Shown here: positions 33,965-47,754 of the stretch, piece after piece
Position numbering within the stretch: position 1 is the stretch's first letter
Layout of the letters: each line of letters begins with the position of its first letter
Assembly: GCA_030490835.1 (NCBI GenBank)
Contig: CM059977.1
Location: 36,849,676 to 36,913,675, forward strand
Reading direction: 5' to 3'
DNA length: 64,000 nt
Origin: Annona cherimola
Lineage: Eukaryota > Streptophyta > Magnoliopsida > Magnoliales > Annonaceae
Notes under the pieces: model-generated
What the model saw: the letters and a program-made list of their open reading frames with translations, nothing else
The model's database searches: none
What the model was told of the DNA's origin: nothing
Position numbers and translations under genes: made by a program

Positions 33965-36110
33965 GCTGAGGTTGATGTAGGAAGTGATTTCAATTGATAT
34001 TTTCCTTCTAACACCAATTCAACCCGTCTTTTCTTCTAAGTTGCATGTGGAATTGACTCGATATGCAACTTCACGGAAGTCGCAACTGAGGTCGACATAC
34101 GAAGAGACTTCACTTGATGTTTTCCTTCAAGCACTAACACTACTCTTGTTTTTCTTTTAAGTCATATGTGGAGCCAACTTGGGATATGACTTCACTGAAG
34201 TCGCATGCTGGATCTACTTAGGTGTGTGACTTCACTCTTTAACTTAAAATTTTTTTCAACATACACTCAAGTCGTTCTCTAGAACAGGCTCCATTGGTCT
34301 CATTTACTTGGCTTAACTCAAGAGGAGAGATGAATTAGGTAATCGAAAAAAAATTTCAATTTAAAAATTAAACACTTTGTGAATTAAGTACCCTTGAATG
34401 AAACAAGTTGAACTAAAATTAGAGCGCAAGAATGAAGCAAATCAAAACACCCAAGAGCATGCAAAAATTTTATAATGCTCAGGTAATCACCTTATTCCAC
34501 TATTTTAAGCATGCATCCTTTGGATCTTGGGTTCCACTATAGATCTAAGATACAACTCAGAACTTTCCCTTTGTTTCTTGAGTTCTATTATAAATTCAAG
34601 ATACAACTTAGAACATACGCTCTCTTTGAGATTTTAGCTTTAGGGATCTTTACACATGACCACAAGCTATTAGTGAGCACCACTCCAACTAATCCTCTAT
34701 TTATGTTAAATAATTGGTCTTGGTCTTCAACACCAAACCAATTATTATAATCAAGAAGCAATAAAGGAGATACACTTTACATAGATGTGTGTAGAGGTTT
34801 ATGCCACAACAAGCTCTAAAATTGTAGCAGAGGATGTGTTTAATGAAACTTAAATTAGTATTCTTGAGAGCTTGTCTTGAATTGTTGAAAGTACGAACTT
34901 TAATGCTTTGATTTGAGAAGGTAAAAGCACAATAAATTCTCAAGCAAACCCTTCAAACTGTTCGTGTTCAGGTATTTAAAGCTTTAGTTTGAAATATGGC
35001 CTTCTGAAGGTAAATGACGGTTCGAATCTTTTGTGTCAATTACGATTGAAGTCAATTTGAGGCCGATTTAGTATGCAACTTCACCCAAGTCACAGCTAAA
35101 GTTGACTTGATTATCAACTTTACCTTGGTTTTTTACCTCTAATTAGGCCTTCTTTCACTTGCTTCTTCCAATTATGATTGGAATTGATTTTGGGTGTAAC
35201 TTTACCTAAGTTGCAGCTAAGGTTAACTTGGAATACAACTTCAAATTGATTTTTTCTTCTAACAAGGTCTTCTTTTGTGTATGCCCTTTAAGTTATAGGT
35301 GGAGTCGACTATAAATGCAATTTCATCCAAGTCGCAGTTGAGGTCAACTTTAAGTGTGATTTCAAATCAATTTTTTCTTTTAACAATTTTTTTACTCCTA
35401 AGATCCTTCTCAAGTCGCAAGTCAAGTTGATTTTGTGTGTGACTTCAGCCAAGTCATATAGTCACTCCACTTGAATCCTTCTCTTCAACTTTGCCTTTGA
35501 AAACTCAATTGAAGTTGCTTTTAAAGTTGACTTAGCTTACGATTTCACCCAACTTTTTTACTCTTGAGATTCTTCCCAAGTTGTAGGTGAGGTTGACTTT
35601 GTATATGACTTCACTTACGTCACATAGTAAAGTTGACTTATTGTGCGACTTTACTCCACTTGAATCCTTCTCTGTTGCTCTACCTTTGAAGACTCGATTG
35701 AGGTTGCTCTTTGAGTCAACTTAGCTTACGACTTAACTTAAGTCGTATGGTGAAGTTGACTTCGCGTGCGACTTCAGTTGGTGCAATTAAATATTTGAAC
35801 TTTGAATTTTTATTTTGCATAAACTTAAATCAAACCGTTATTGATAACTTCAATTTCATTTCAATTTAGTTGCTAAACATCAAAATTATTGATTTGCAAT
35901 TTTTCATAATTGAGTTCACAAGATCTAGTTGCAACTTCACTTAAGTTGCAATTAAAGTCAACTTTGACTGTGACTCCATTATTTTTTAAATCCTTCCTTC
36001 AAATCTGGTGGCAGAATCTCATATGTGGTTGTACATGGAGTCAACTTAGGATGCGACTTCACCAAAGTCATAAGCATGGCCAACTTTAGGTCCGACTCTA
36101 GCTATTCCGC
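33965..36110. repeat. degenerate repeat array built on GACTTCACCCAAGTCGCA-type units
   Basis: Variants of (G)ACTTCA(C)-(C/A)AAGTCGCA-(A/G)CTGAGGTCAACTT recur at about 33955, 34073, 34190, 35085, 35207, 35325, 35440, 35615, 35745, 35940 and 36055, mostly 100-130 bp apart. The motif is partly self-complementary (AAGTCG/CGACTT). A different, non-repeated stretch lies at about 34300-35000. No coding frame is supported; it may be the non-coding body of an unrecognised element. Confidence 0.65.
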
Positions 36111-39100
36111 ACTTGCATTGTATTTGGATGCTTTAATGTATCATTGATATATCTTTTTTATACTTAATTTATGAATTGTATACTTGCATTCACTTAACAC
36201 AAGATATTTTAGTGCCTTTATTTTATTTTAGTTAAGTTGTCAATCATCAAAACCATCATTGATTTACAATTTTCATATATGAGTTCACAACCATTGTCGA
36301 CCGTTGGGTTTCGGGAGGAAGATGACCCCAAAATTTGGGAGTTTAAGAAATTTGAACCTGCATGTATAATATAATGGGAACTCCTAAAGGATTCAATTAA
36401 ATGACAAGTTGTTAAGACTGGTTATTATATCAGCTAAATGTGAAGGAGTGACCATGTGTGGTGAAATCAAGTCAAGCTTTTTATGAATTTTGATGTGCAT
36501 GATGTGTTTCAAAGGGCTTTTAGAATTTATAAAATTTTCTATGCTCTATGAGTATATTTTAGTCAAAATTGTGAAAAATTTTGAAATTATCAAGTCAAAA
36601 TTCATGTGTTGATCTCCAACAATCATGCATGATTTTGAAACCTAGTGCGTGTCAAGTTATTTCAAAAATCAGGCATTTTAATGATATTTTACCTGATTTG
36701 TGGGCTAAATAAAAATTATCCTTCACTTAATAATGGTGAAATTAAAAACGAACATGGAGAAAAATATAGAATTTCACGTGCTTTTATAAATATATGAGTT
36801 ACATGTTATTGAAATCATGGAATCTATGAATAATATACTGGTCTTATGACATTTAAATTGGGCTTTTAGAATTTGTGAATTTTCATATACCATACTAGTT
36901 GATTCAAGCGTAAAAGATGAAGCTTTTGAATTACTCCTAGTCATGAACTCACAACCCATAGCCATGAGTAGACTCAAATTTGAGCTACATGTTATGTTTA
37001 AAATGGTAAGATGAATTAAAAATAATGAATGGTATAATTCTAAGTGGAAATAAATTTAATCTACATTTAAATGACGGTAATAACCCTAAACGAAGGCTCA
37101 GACATGGATTTTTATAAAATTCCTTGAATATAAGCCTTACATATCATAAATGCTATTGGATTTGTGCCAATTATGATTTTTTTTTATGATATCCTAGCTA
37201 AATTACGTGTGTAAAATGAGAATTTTAAATAATTTCAGATTTCACACTATAAAACATGGCAAAAAGGGAAATAATATTTTCGCCCCACATGGCGCATGCA
37301 TAAAATTTTATGTTAGCTTGATGGAAATTTTTAATTACAGTAGACTTTAATCCACGAATCTAGAATTGATATCTATATGGCCTGTCTTCTATCCATAAAA
37401 ATGATATTGACGACTATATAAAAATGATTCTTCAAGTTATATAATTGTATCTATGCATTAACCACGTGTCTTATGATTTTAAATAAAACTTTCCAAAATT
37501 TAGATTCAACCACATGCATGAAAATGAAATTATAAACCTCAATAAGCAGTAGAAAAATGATAAGATTAGATACAAGCTAATTTGGAAAGAAATTTAGGAA
37601 TTCTAGAGTGTTAAGAACCAAAATCTATGAAAATAAAAACTTATATATGGAGGTTCATACTTAACAAGCAGATAGAACTGGTGTACTCCTGCATCATTTT
37701 CTAATATAAATGTATGCATCTGTTACTATTGTTGATTCGTAATGTAATGTGAACTTCCCTTGATTTCATTTACTTAAGGAAACAGATGATTTATCTTGAT
37801 AAAGTATGTGTACAGTGACTTGATAGTTAGTCGTATGTTATTCATATGATTCACGGTGAAAGAATGAAAAATTGAATTATTTTGAATAAATGCATGAGGA
37901 TTAATAAGCTACATATAATTATGATTGGAATTCTTCAATTTTATAAAAAGAAAACCAGAATGGAAAATGGATGCGAAGATGAAACTTGCCAATTATGTAA
38001 AATTCTAGAATGCTATTTTTATATTTATTCAATAAAAATATTTGAAACTCATGATGTATCTTTTGCAAATGAAAGCAAGTGGGAACTTAAGATCAAATTA
38101 TATATGTGAATGTATGAAGATTTGCTATTGGCAGTTGTGTATTAAAAAATGTTATCGTGTTGTTTTGTCAATAAATTTATGTTATATAATCTTAATGCAA
38201 GTGATTTCAGTAGATATAATTGATAAATTGATCATATGAATTATAAATAAATAGTTTGATCATGTTTGGCCTATCAAATATAAGTTGTGCAATTATAAAA
38301 AGTCTAAATGTGAACAATATGGTTTATTTATAAATAATATATTATTTCAAGCTATAAAGTAAGTATTAATGAATGACCACATTTGTAAAGACAACAAATT
38401 GATATGAAAGTTGTCATTTCATGCTTAAGTCAAGATTCATAGATAAAGAAAATGGTTGCATAAGTTGTTCGAATGCTTAGTTGTAATTGAGAATAATTCA
38501 TCTATATTTTTACAAGAGTGTCATGTTTATGATCAAATATGCACATAATGAATTGTATTAGCAAGCAACTTGTTATTTTCATTGTCTTGAATTCTTTAAG
38601 TGAACCAATGGGAAAATACGACCTTTGAAATTGATGATAGATTCGTTGTCAAATGTCTTCGAATAAAGCAATGTATTAAAATCTATAAGAATTGGTTTTT
38701 TAAGGCATAACCTCAGATGATGCTCTAAAAGTAATGACTAAATAAAAACACAGATAAGTTGAACTTTACATATTTGTAGAAGGTATTTTTAAAGGATTAA
38801 GAACTTCAACGAATACAAAAGAATTAGGGGGGACTTGTAAAAGTAATATTCAAGACTAGAAAGATTGAGTTCCTTATTCGAATTAAGTAATAAGAGGAGC
38901 ATGTAGTTTTGGCATGATAGAAATACTAAATGAGCATACATGACTAATTTGGTATATGTTTAGAAGTATTCTTTTCTATAATAAGAAAGAAAAAAGAGAA
39001 AATAGAAGAAGAATGAAGTGAAATAGGTAAGTAGGTTACAAGTTTTAAAGATTTTGTAGAAAGACTTGAGGTAACTAAGGCTTTTTTACGTTTTAACTCT

Positions 39101-40550
39101 TTGAATGATGTTATTCATGTACTTTAATTATGATGATAAGTTGTGCTTCTAAAATATTGTTTAGATGTGGAAACTCTCAACATGTATTTTTCATTATTTG
39201 AGAATTTAGGAATATAGACTACTTAGTTTTTTCATTCAAGTATAAAGTGTATATGTGGATTAATGTAATTCAAATGCTTTCTTTATTTATAAAACTTATT
39301 ATCATCACATAAAAGATGATCCTGTATCATGTCGTGAAATCCGTGCAATCACAAACTCAAGAATCAGGCATTATCATGTCAAAACTTCCTTTTGGAATCT
39401 ATTAATATTGTTAAATAAGATTATTATCTTTTCTCAAAGATGCTAAGTCTCAAAGAATCAAAATGATTCATGTTGCCTTTCTTTTGAAATATTAGGATGA
39501 TAATCACTTGATAAATGTTATCTATCTTTCATATTACAAGTTATAAGCTATAAGTTTTAAGTTTCTTGAACATGACAAATATAAGCATGCACAACATCAT
39601 CCAACTTGTACGAATGTATGGTGTTGCTTTCATGTTATATCATCATGTCTGCTTATTAAATATTTCTTACTTATGGCTTTATAAATCCTAGTCATTACAA
39701 ATAATGAAACCGAATGAAGAATCTTCACAGCTTGGAAAGCAGGAAAGGTATGTTCAAAAATTTTATTAGACATTTATTATGATCAATAAGCTTAATTAAT
39801 TTTCTTTTTGGGATTGTATAAAGTCTTCTTAAGGAAGCACTAAGTATTGGTGTGAGATTGTATGTTGTAAATGATTTAAGAATTTTAGATTCATTAGTAT
39901 GCACTCATGTAGTTGAAGATTGAATTTAGTATAAACTATATTATTTTTACTTATATATGTTGCTGTAAACTATGTTTATTGAGCTTCTAAAAGAGCTATT
40001 CCTTATTATCAGTCTATTTGGTCTCCCAAACCCTCTAAGTACAGACAACATATTGCCGAAATTTTGTTAGGATAGAATAAATAAAAATTTTAGTCTACTT
40101 TAGGCCTTCTAACTTCATGAACACTTCCTACTTAATTATATTCATAATTCCTACATGATGTTAACTTAATATGGGAATTAGGGCAGGTCAACCATTGACC
40201 TCCCTCTGACCTAACCTATTTTTGATCAGGTAAAATCAATTTTTTGAATCAGTATAAAGATGAGTTAGAAATTTTGACTTGAATTTAGAAATAGGGTCGG
40301 AGTGGGTTGAGTATGTCTCTACCTGACTTATCCCGCATATATTCATTTATTAAAAATTATAAGTTTATTTTTAAATCTTATTATTATTTTGTTTCAGATT
40401 TCTCATATTTTTATAATTAACTATATCGATAATATAAAAATCAATCCATCTAGAAAAACAATATAAGAATCAAGTAGAGAAATTTGCACATATATAATTC
40501 TTATGCATAATTATAGTTTTCTCAATATTTGGAAAACACTAATAGAAAAT
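36111..40550. other. gene-free AT-rich block
   Basis: About 4.4 kb without recognised gene, RNA or defined transposon. Words such as GGGAGTTTAAGAAATTTGAAC near 36337 suggest decayed retroelement sequence, but nothing can be named. Confidence 0.45.
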
Positions 40551-41732
40551 ATTATTACTACAAGAAAATATTTTTCAAAATGCCAAAATCTATACTAAAT
40601 GAGATGTGTTTTGTTAACTTATTTTAATAAAGTTATACTATATTTACTTATGTTCTATTTTATTACAAATTAGTTTTTATTAATTAGTAAAATATCGAAG
40701 CATAAGTTTTAGATGAAATTTTTTGTGTAATTTTTTTTTAAATGGTAGAAAATGATATGATATATAAGAGTAATGATGGTGAGTAAAAAGAATAAAGTTA
40801 AATAGATTAGTTATAAGGGCAGTTGTGTAGAAATAATTAAAAAGTAATGTATTTATATAAAAAGAAATAATTAAAAATACGATAGTTGTGTAAAATGAAA
40901 AATTTTAGAATGGAACATTTTTTGTTTGAAAATGTTCTAGTTAGCCAAAAATGTCCAACATTTAAATTTATATAGATGTGTTTTTTATGTTTCATAGGTG
41001 TATAAATTTTGTTGTCTCATAACCTATCCGAAATTAATCGAAAGTTTATCTTGAGACCTATTAAAAAATGAAGACCAAATCTACCTTATCCCTATCCGAT
41101 ATAAAGATAGGGTCAAAGACAATTTTTAAAAATTAAGGTTATTATTACTACAAGAAAATATTTTTCAAAATGCCAAAATCTATACTAAATGAGATGTGTT
41201 ATGTTAACCTATTTTAATAAAGTTATACTATATTTACTTATGTTCTATTTTAGTAAGAAATAGTTTTATTAATTAGTAAAATACTGAAGCATAACTTTTA
41301 GATGAAAATTTTTTGCGTAAAAATTTATAAAATAGCAGAAAATATTGTGATATGTAAGAGTAATGATGAGAAGTAAAAAAAATAAAGTTAAACAGATTAG
41401 TTATAAGGGTACTTGTGTAGAAATGATTAAAAAGTAATATAGCTATATACGAAGAAATAATTAAAAAATATGATAATTATGTAGAATAAAAATTTTAGAA
41501 TGGAAATTTTTTTGTTTGAAAAGTTTCTAGTTAGCCAAACATGTCCAACACTTAAATTTAGTATAGATGTGTTTTCTATGTTTCATAGGTGTATAAATTT
41601 GGTTGTCCCATAACCCATCCGAGATTAATCGAAAGTTTATCTCGAGACCTATTAAAAAAATAAAGATCAAATCTACCTTATCCTGATCTGATATAAAAGT
41701 AGGGTAAAAGAGAATTTTTAAAAATTAAGGTT
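40551..41732. repeat. tandem duplication, two 590-bp units
   Basis: ATTATTACTACAAGAAAATA starts both units (40551 and 41141) and they match almost throughout, ending AATTTTTAAAAATTAAGGTT. Each unit contains a decayed Tourist-like family T copy (about 40695-40960 and 41285-41555), so the MITE inserted before the duplication. CTACAAGAAAATA also resembles a CACTA terminus. Confidence 0.88.
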
Positions 41733-42044
41733 AGAGTTGACCAAATTATGGTCTGATATAACTTGCCTCGATTCCCAACCCTACGTTAACTTCTTTATTT
41801 AGAAAAGATCTCGAAATCATATTTCTTACGATAGATTTCCATTGATTGGGAACGTCCATAGGTTAGGGAGCTACACACCCATAATTAGAGTTAGCTAGTT
41901 AAATTAGAAAGGAGAGTAGAAATGTTTTCCCTTCTCTTCATTACCAAACATAACTATGATTAAAATATTGTAGCTTCGGGTTTTACTTTTGTACAATCCA
42001 GTTATATAAAAAAAATCCATGAAACCTTTTCATTTTTTAGATGT
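41733..42044. other. AT-rich spacer, nothing recognised
   Basis: No gene or defined repeat between the tandem duplication and the family C MITE. Confidence 0.4.
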
Positions 42045-42475
42045 TAATAATTGACGCAAAATTCAATCTATTCATTATATTTAACATCATTTATTTAAGT
42101 AGGAAATTCAATTTCATCCAAATCAAATATGTACACGAGCCACATTTGCTAAAAAATAGACATATTTATGCGTAAATTAGAAAAGATACTTAGATCTATT
42201 CATATTCACATTAAAATATAATAATACCTTACATAATCATTTATCTACCTAACAATGACGCCTTGGATGATTTAGATATTCAAAATACACATTGAAATTT
42301 CTATTTAACATTAAACTATTTTTATTGTATTAATTTTGAATATTTGTAGATGAAAGTTATGCACAATAATACTAGACAAATAAAAGAGTTTTTGTGATAA
42401 TATAGATGATGTTAAATATAAGAGATGAAGTAGATTTTTATTAATTGTAAAGATATTAAAAATGAAAGGAATTAT
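42045..42475 (+). mobile_element. MITE family C, uninterrupted copy
   Basis: Left arm ...TCATTATATTTAACATCATTTA and right arm GATGATGTTAAATATAAGAGATG form a terminal inverted repeat of roughly 45 bp. The interior is non-coding. It contains AATCAAATATGTACACGAGCC at about 42120-42140, the unoccupied version of the SINE site at 32.35 kb. Confidence 0.7.
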
Positions 42476-43211
42476 ATGGAAAAAGTGCCTGTAGCATAAA
42501 AGGGATTCCCGTATAATTTATCATATTTTAGCTTGCTGACAAATCGAAGACAGCCCATTGTCTTTGTGGCACACCAGAATTAGTTTGGTCCGGCGGCTGA
42601 TTCTATCTGCACTTCTAACTTAGAATCCCACCAAACTTCGTCGCCAAATTCATTGCACTAGTACAAAACATATTCAGCATCATAGATAGTGGGCCACTTG
42701 CAAAAATGTTGTTTCCATTTGCCAATTTTGCAATTTTTACATCTCAACTGATTTTCAAAATATCTCCTAAACTTTATTTACAAATTAAATTCCTTGTTTT
42801 CAACTTTGATTCGATTTTATGGCATACAATAAAATTTTTAAGTGGTGCCTAGTGCCTACTTGATCTTGACGACAGGTGGGGTGGAAGGTTTTACTTACAA
42901 AATCCCCCGCGGCAGGTGTAAGCATTATTATAAAATCAATAATTATGGGGAAAATTAAAACTTGAAAAATATGAGTTGGGAATTAAATGGAATAGCCTTT
43001 TGCAGAATAAATCTTACAACCTTATATAATTTAGGGGAGTGATTCCCTACAGATGTTTGCGGAGCCTATTTTTCTTCCACTTCTCATGTAATTTTAGCAT
43101 CTAAATCTTTTATGATTTTTGTCCATATATATATTTAGTTCTGTCGGTAACAATTTGATATTTTAAAATTTTACGTATTTTTAAAATTTAATAATTTTAT
43201 ATTCGAGATAT
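42476..43211. other. intergenic DNA
   Basis: A region of somewhat higher complexity (42540-42700) but with no exon or RNA gene that can be supported. Confidence 0.4.
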
Positions 43212-43522
43212 GATCTTGTTAGCCGAGCCAAAGTAATAGCTCGGGCCATAAAACATAGTATTTTTATTTTTTGATTTTTTGTATTTAGATGTATTTTAAT
43301 TTGTAAATTAAGTTTCATTATTTTAAAGATGTGTACATATTTTCATTTAAATATCGAAAATGACTAAAATATTCCATATTTAAAAATTCAAAATATGTAT
43401 ACATCTTTAAAAATATTAAAATTTTGATTATAAATTAAATACATCTAGATTAATAACTTTTAAAAAAGAAACAAAAAATGTTTCATAGCCTAGGCTAACT
43501 TTTAGCCAAAGCTAACAAGATC
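43212..43522. mobile_element. foldback MITE FB4, 311 bp
   Basis: Ends GATCTTGTTAGCCGAGCC and, inverted, GATCTTGTTAGCTTTGGC. Arms contain AAGTTTCATTATTTTAAAGATG and its inverse around a centre near 43375. It ends like FB2. Confidence 0.8.
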
Positions 43523-44763
43523 ACATTTTTTTTTTTTTATCAAAACAAGATCATATGTTTTTATCTTCACCTAGAAAGGACAGTAAATATTTATAACATA
43601 TGAGTTTTCGTCAAACTTAATTTTAGCGTAACAAGTATATATAAATTAACTTATAAAGCAATCATTTTAGGCAAATCGTTGGTAGGGAATCATTCCTCAT
43701 AATGGTAAGCTAGCCTTTAAATTTTAGAAATTTTTATAACAGACCACCAAATTTTTACAAACTACCGAAATGCAGTTAACTGTTTGGGCTTGAGGGAGAT
43801 CAATTCGTAGAGTTTGAAATGCAAAATGTGAAATTGTTTAACTTTGCAATTTTATTTTCATTTTGAACAAATCAGGTCACTAAGTTTCTTTTGCCTTTGC
43901 GCCTTAATTACTATATTACCATATCAGATGTATGAATTATGACTTAAATACCCCTTAAATTGAAAATTTTTTAAAAATAGAAAATAAATATATAAAAATA
44001 TTATAAATGGTAAAACTTGGTAGATGAGTTCAATGTACCTAGAAAAATTTGTTCGTGAAAATTTTTTAAAATAAAAATAAAATAGGTATTTCCGTATTGC
44101 ATGGGGGCTGGCATATCGCATGTCAGCAGCCCCTTTTCAAATAGTTTAAAACAAAATATTTCATGCCGTCCGGGTCCAATTCGTCATCTATCATTTGACC
44201 AATGTCAGTTGTCCTATCTGTCTAGTCATTTGTCTTACCTCACCTACTATATAAATATTAATTTCTCCTTTTTGCTATTATTCATACATCTATTAAACAT
44301 TAATTTTGCTGTGTATAACTTCAATTATGGTCGCCTAATTCCATAGTAATAAGTGAAAATGTTGGTGAAGAAACCAGTTCATTTGATAACGCATCGAGGG
44401 GGCGGCGAAAGGGAAACTTGTTTTCTTATGTATCTAAAAATTCTAGAAACTCGTTTTGGTAATTAATATCTAAAAAAATGCATATTAAATATAGTTAATT
44501 GATCATGTTTGGTACTGCTTCTTTAATTAATTTCTAAAATTATTTATTTTTTGATAATGTCTACTGTTTTACAAACCAAGACAAAATTTTAACCATAAGT
44601 TAAACCAAGTTGCTACGTAATAAAAAGAAATTTCCGCATTTTTGATTTTATGCGCATACTAACATCAGTCGCCCTCTCACCAACCTCACGCCAACCCGCT
44701 CGTTTGATACGACATAAGCACTCACCCGCGACGAACGCGCATCCGACAATTGCGGTTAATTAA
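43523..44763. other. intergenic DNA with a single foldback arm
   Basis: 43950-44085 resembles one arm of the foldback families (AAATGGTAAAACTTGGTAGATG) without its partner. No coding exon is supported in the rest. Confidence 0.4.
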
Positions 44764-45043
44764 GGATATGTTTGGCTATTAATAGAAAATATCAAGTTAA
44801 AACTTTTCAATCTAAAATTTGTCACTATAAACAATTATCATATTATTTAATCATTTTTTCACATTTTTTTATACAGCTACCCTATTTTTCAATCATTTTT
44901 ACACAACTACCCACATAACTAACATATCTATTTTAACTTTATCCTCTTGAGTACTCGTCGTTACCCTATCATATCATATCATTTGACAACTTTTACTCTC
45001 CAAAACTTTTCATCAAAAGTTTTATTCATTACCAAACACACCC
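44764..45043 (-). mobile_element. Tourist-like MITE, family T, complete, TSD TAA
   Basis: 280 bp in reverse orientation: GGATATGTTTGG ... CCAAACACACCC, flanked by TAA at 44761-44763 and 45044-45046. It has all family landmarks in inverse order (GTTAAAACTTTTCAATCTAA, ACAACTACC, TATCATATCA). Confidence 0.9.
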
Positions 45044-45056
45044 TAATACTGTGTCA

Positions 45057-45430
45057 CTGGGTGCACTTAGTTACGGTATATTCGGCTGCAAATATTTATT
45101 TTTTATATTTTTTTAAATTTTTTTACAAAATTATTAACCAAGGTGTATTTAACATATGTATCAATTTTTACGATTTTGAAATATTTTGAAATATTTATTT
45201 TGAAATATTTATTTTGAATTTTTACAAATCAGTGGCATTTTAGTAATTTAAATTTTCTAAAATGCCACTAATTTTTAAAAATCCAAAATAAATATCTAAA
45301 AATCCCCAAAAATAGTAAAAATTGATACACATGTTAAATACGCCTAAATTAACAGTTGTGTAAAAAATAATATTAAAAAATGAGTATTTGCACCCGAGTG
45401 CATCAAAGCTAAGTGCACCCAGGTGCATAT
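45057..45430. mobile_element. foldback MITE FB5
   Basis: Arms mirror around about 45245: AATCAGTGGCATTTTAG against CTAAAATGCCACTAATTTTT, and GGGTGCACTTAG near the left end against CTAAGTGCACCCAGGTGC on the right. Closely related to FB1 and FB6; it starts a few bases after the family T MITE ends. Confidence 0.75.
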
Positions 45431-45549
45431 AATAAAAATCCGAATTGCCAAATATATATGTGTGTGTGTGAGTGATATTCAGGTGCAATAGAATTGAAAT
45501 GGGCCCCACATGATGATAAAATTATAATCTACTTCACCCATTATATTTC

Positions 45550-45912
45550 GATCCCGATACAATGCACCCGACTGCATTTAACCCATTTTAACTCATTTTT
45601 TAAAACTTTTTAAAATTCTTTTATAAAACTGTTAATGTAAGTGTATTTAATAAGTATATCAATTTTCACCATTTTTGGAGTATTTTAGATATTTATTTTT
45701 TATTTTTGAAAATCAGTGGCATTTTAGGTAATTTAAAATTACCACTTATTTTCGAAAATAAAAAATTCCACTGATTTTCAAAAATAAAAAATAAATATAT
45801 AAAATACTCCAAAAATGGTAAAAATTGATACACATGTTAAATACACTTAGTTAACAGTTGTATAAAAAATAAAAAAATGGGTTAAAGCACCCAAGTGCAC
45901 TGTATCGTGATC
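45550..45912. mobile_element. foldback MITE FB6
   Basis: 363 bp; ends GATCCCGATACAATGCACCC and, inverted, GATCACGATACAGTGCACTT. The long arms include TCAGTGGCATTTTAG and its inverse around a centre near 45740. A transcript would fold into a long hairpin. Confidence 0.82.
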
Positions 45913-46384
45913 TAAATATTCATTGTATTTAGAATAATATATTCTATTATCATATTAATTTTTATTTCAATTGGATATATGTATGGACTCCATCTGAAAA
46001 TGGTACAAATTCAACGTAATAAAATAGTTTGATATAAATAACAACTTTAAAATGATTTTTTCAACACGTAAACTATTTGCTATAAAATTTATATATTGAT
46101 AAATAATTATATAAATTTTCATTGCATTTGAATATGTGTATGACCCATTTTAGGGCAAATATACCGTTATTCCGATGCAGTAATGTTATACGGGAACAAC
46201 TCTCTCTATATATATAAATTGTGATTGATGTACAAATAATTGTACATCAATCCCTCATAAAAAAAAAGTAGTACATCAACCAAATGAAAAATCAGACCGT
46301 CTAGATAATTAATGGAGCAAGACTACTTTTGACGCTAATTAACTATATTAAAACAATTGGCATATGCCACAAGTCCTGATAACA
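45913..46384. other. AT-rich spacer
   Basis: No gene; pieces near 45915-46100 resemble family C MITE sequence in degraded form. Confidence 0.4.
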
Positions 46385-46387
46385 CCT

Positions 46388-46596
46388 CTTGCCATGACGG
46401 TTTAGTCACCCTCGTCACACCTCTAGCCGCCGGAGGTGAAGTTGCACGTTCGAACCTCCTTCCTTGTGAGTGGATGTTTTATAAACAATTCTCCCAAGAA
46501 GGTTTTATAATTTCTCCTGGTGCAAGAGTTTCATTCAAATGTTCCCTCCAGTACTGGGAGTACAGGGAGTTTGCAAAAAAAAAAAAAAAAAAAAAA
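46388..46596 (+). mobile_element. tRNA-derived SINE with poly(A) tail
   Basis: The head has a box A-like ACGGTTTAGTCACC and a box B-like GTTCGAACCTCC (about 46449-46460), the pol III promoter arrangement. A unique body follows (TTTTATAAACAATTCTCCC ... AGTACAGGGAGTTTGC) and a run of about 22 adenines ends the element. A short CCTCTT before and after may be the target duplication. A reading frame covering it is incidental. Confidence 0.7.
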
Positions 46597-46599
46597 TCC

Positions 46600-47408
46600 T
46601 CTTTTACTGTGAGAGTTGTGAATGTATTTGATTATAATACGAGTTGTCGTATTATATAATTCCAATTAAAAAGATGAGCATACCATTTTCATTATTTAAA
46701 TATTGTGCGAATATGCTTTCTTCTAGCTTTTGGCACTCGGTATTTCGGGCAGATAGACTTAGGGGAGCGTTGATTTTTACCGGCGGCTGCATTTCATTTT
46801 TCGAGTGATTGTAAAGTAAAAGTGTGAGTTAAGCATCAGATATTCAGCTTCGGTTGCACGTAGAATATTTCCACGGTATAATCCTTGAGAACGTAGCTTT
46901 TTCCGTTCAGGGTCCCCAACCCAACTCAAATTTAAAAATTCTATTAGCCTCTTCAACTGCTCACAGGTTGAATGGAATGAGCATGAGATTGAATCTCTTC
47001 CTACTCAAGAATCTTTCTTTTTCTGCCATAAAAAAGGAATCCTTCTTTTTCCAAAAAATAATAACCTTAGTTTTTTTCCCTTTACCTGTATTTTTTCAAT
47101 AACCCTATAATTATCCTTATTTCCAACGTACAACAACTCTTTTTTTAAAAAAATTATATATATGCTAACGAAGCACATTCACACCCTCACACTATGGAGG
47201 GAAATTTTTTCCTAAACTCCTAGCACAAGAAAGAGATTGCAAATTCTTACAATGTGAGGAAATTATAAATCCTTCATCACAGGGACATTAATATGTAAAT
47301 ATTATCCTGCTTCCAGCAGGACTCAAATGCAGCTGCAAGCCACCCATCGTTACCCCAACGCCAGTCGTGTCATGGCACGCACAATAACTCTTTTTACATC
47401 TCATATAA
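46600..47408. other. intergenic DNA
   Basis: Nothing supported. The words ACTCAAATGCAGCTGC and CCACCCATCGTTACCCC near 47320-47360 may be another SINE-like head in reverse, without enough signal to call. Confidence 0.35.
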
Positions 47409-47540
47409 TGGGTATGTTTGGTAATGTATAAAACTTTTGATGAAAAGTTTTGGAGAGTAAAAGTTGTCAAATGATGTGATATGATAGGGATAATGATGAG
47501 TAGTAAAGAGGATAAAGTTAAAATTGATAGGTTAGTTGTT
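47409..47540 (+). mobile_element. Tourist-like MITE, family T, right half missing
   Basis: Starts TGGGTATGTTTGG and follows the family through GATAAAGTTAAAATTGATAG, then ends abruptly at TTAGTTGTTTGG. Confidence 0.75.
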
Positions 47541-47754
47541 TGGATATCTAATCTTTATTCCATCCAAAATGTGAACGCGTATAATTAAGGAATCTACACT
47601 ACCCATGATGTTTATTAAAATTTTGATTAAGATATCAAAATTACTTTAAATGATACTCTTATCTACCATTGTAAAGTTTTAGAGAAATCTCATTAAGACC
47701 CATTAAGTATCTAATAGGGTTATTTTTTGTATATTAAATATTTTAAAAAATCGG

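Noticed and set aside
33965..36110. CRISPR-like array
   Set aside because: Eukaryotic genome; repeats are degenerate, unevenly spaced and partly palindromic, with no constant repeat or spacer pattern and no cas genes.
46357..46659. 100-codon frame across 46.4-46.7 kb
   Set aside because: It reads through a SINE and its poly(A) (poly-lysine run).
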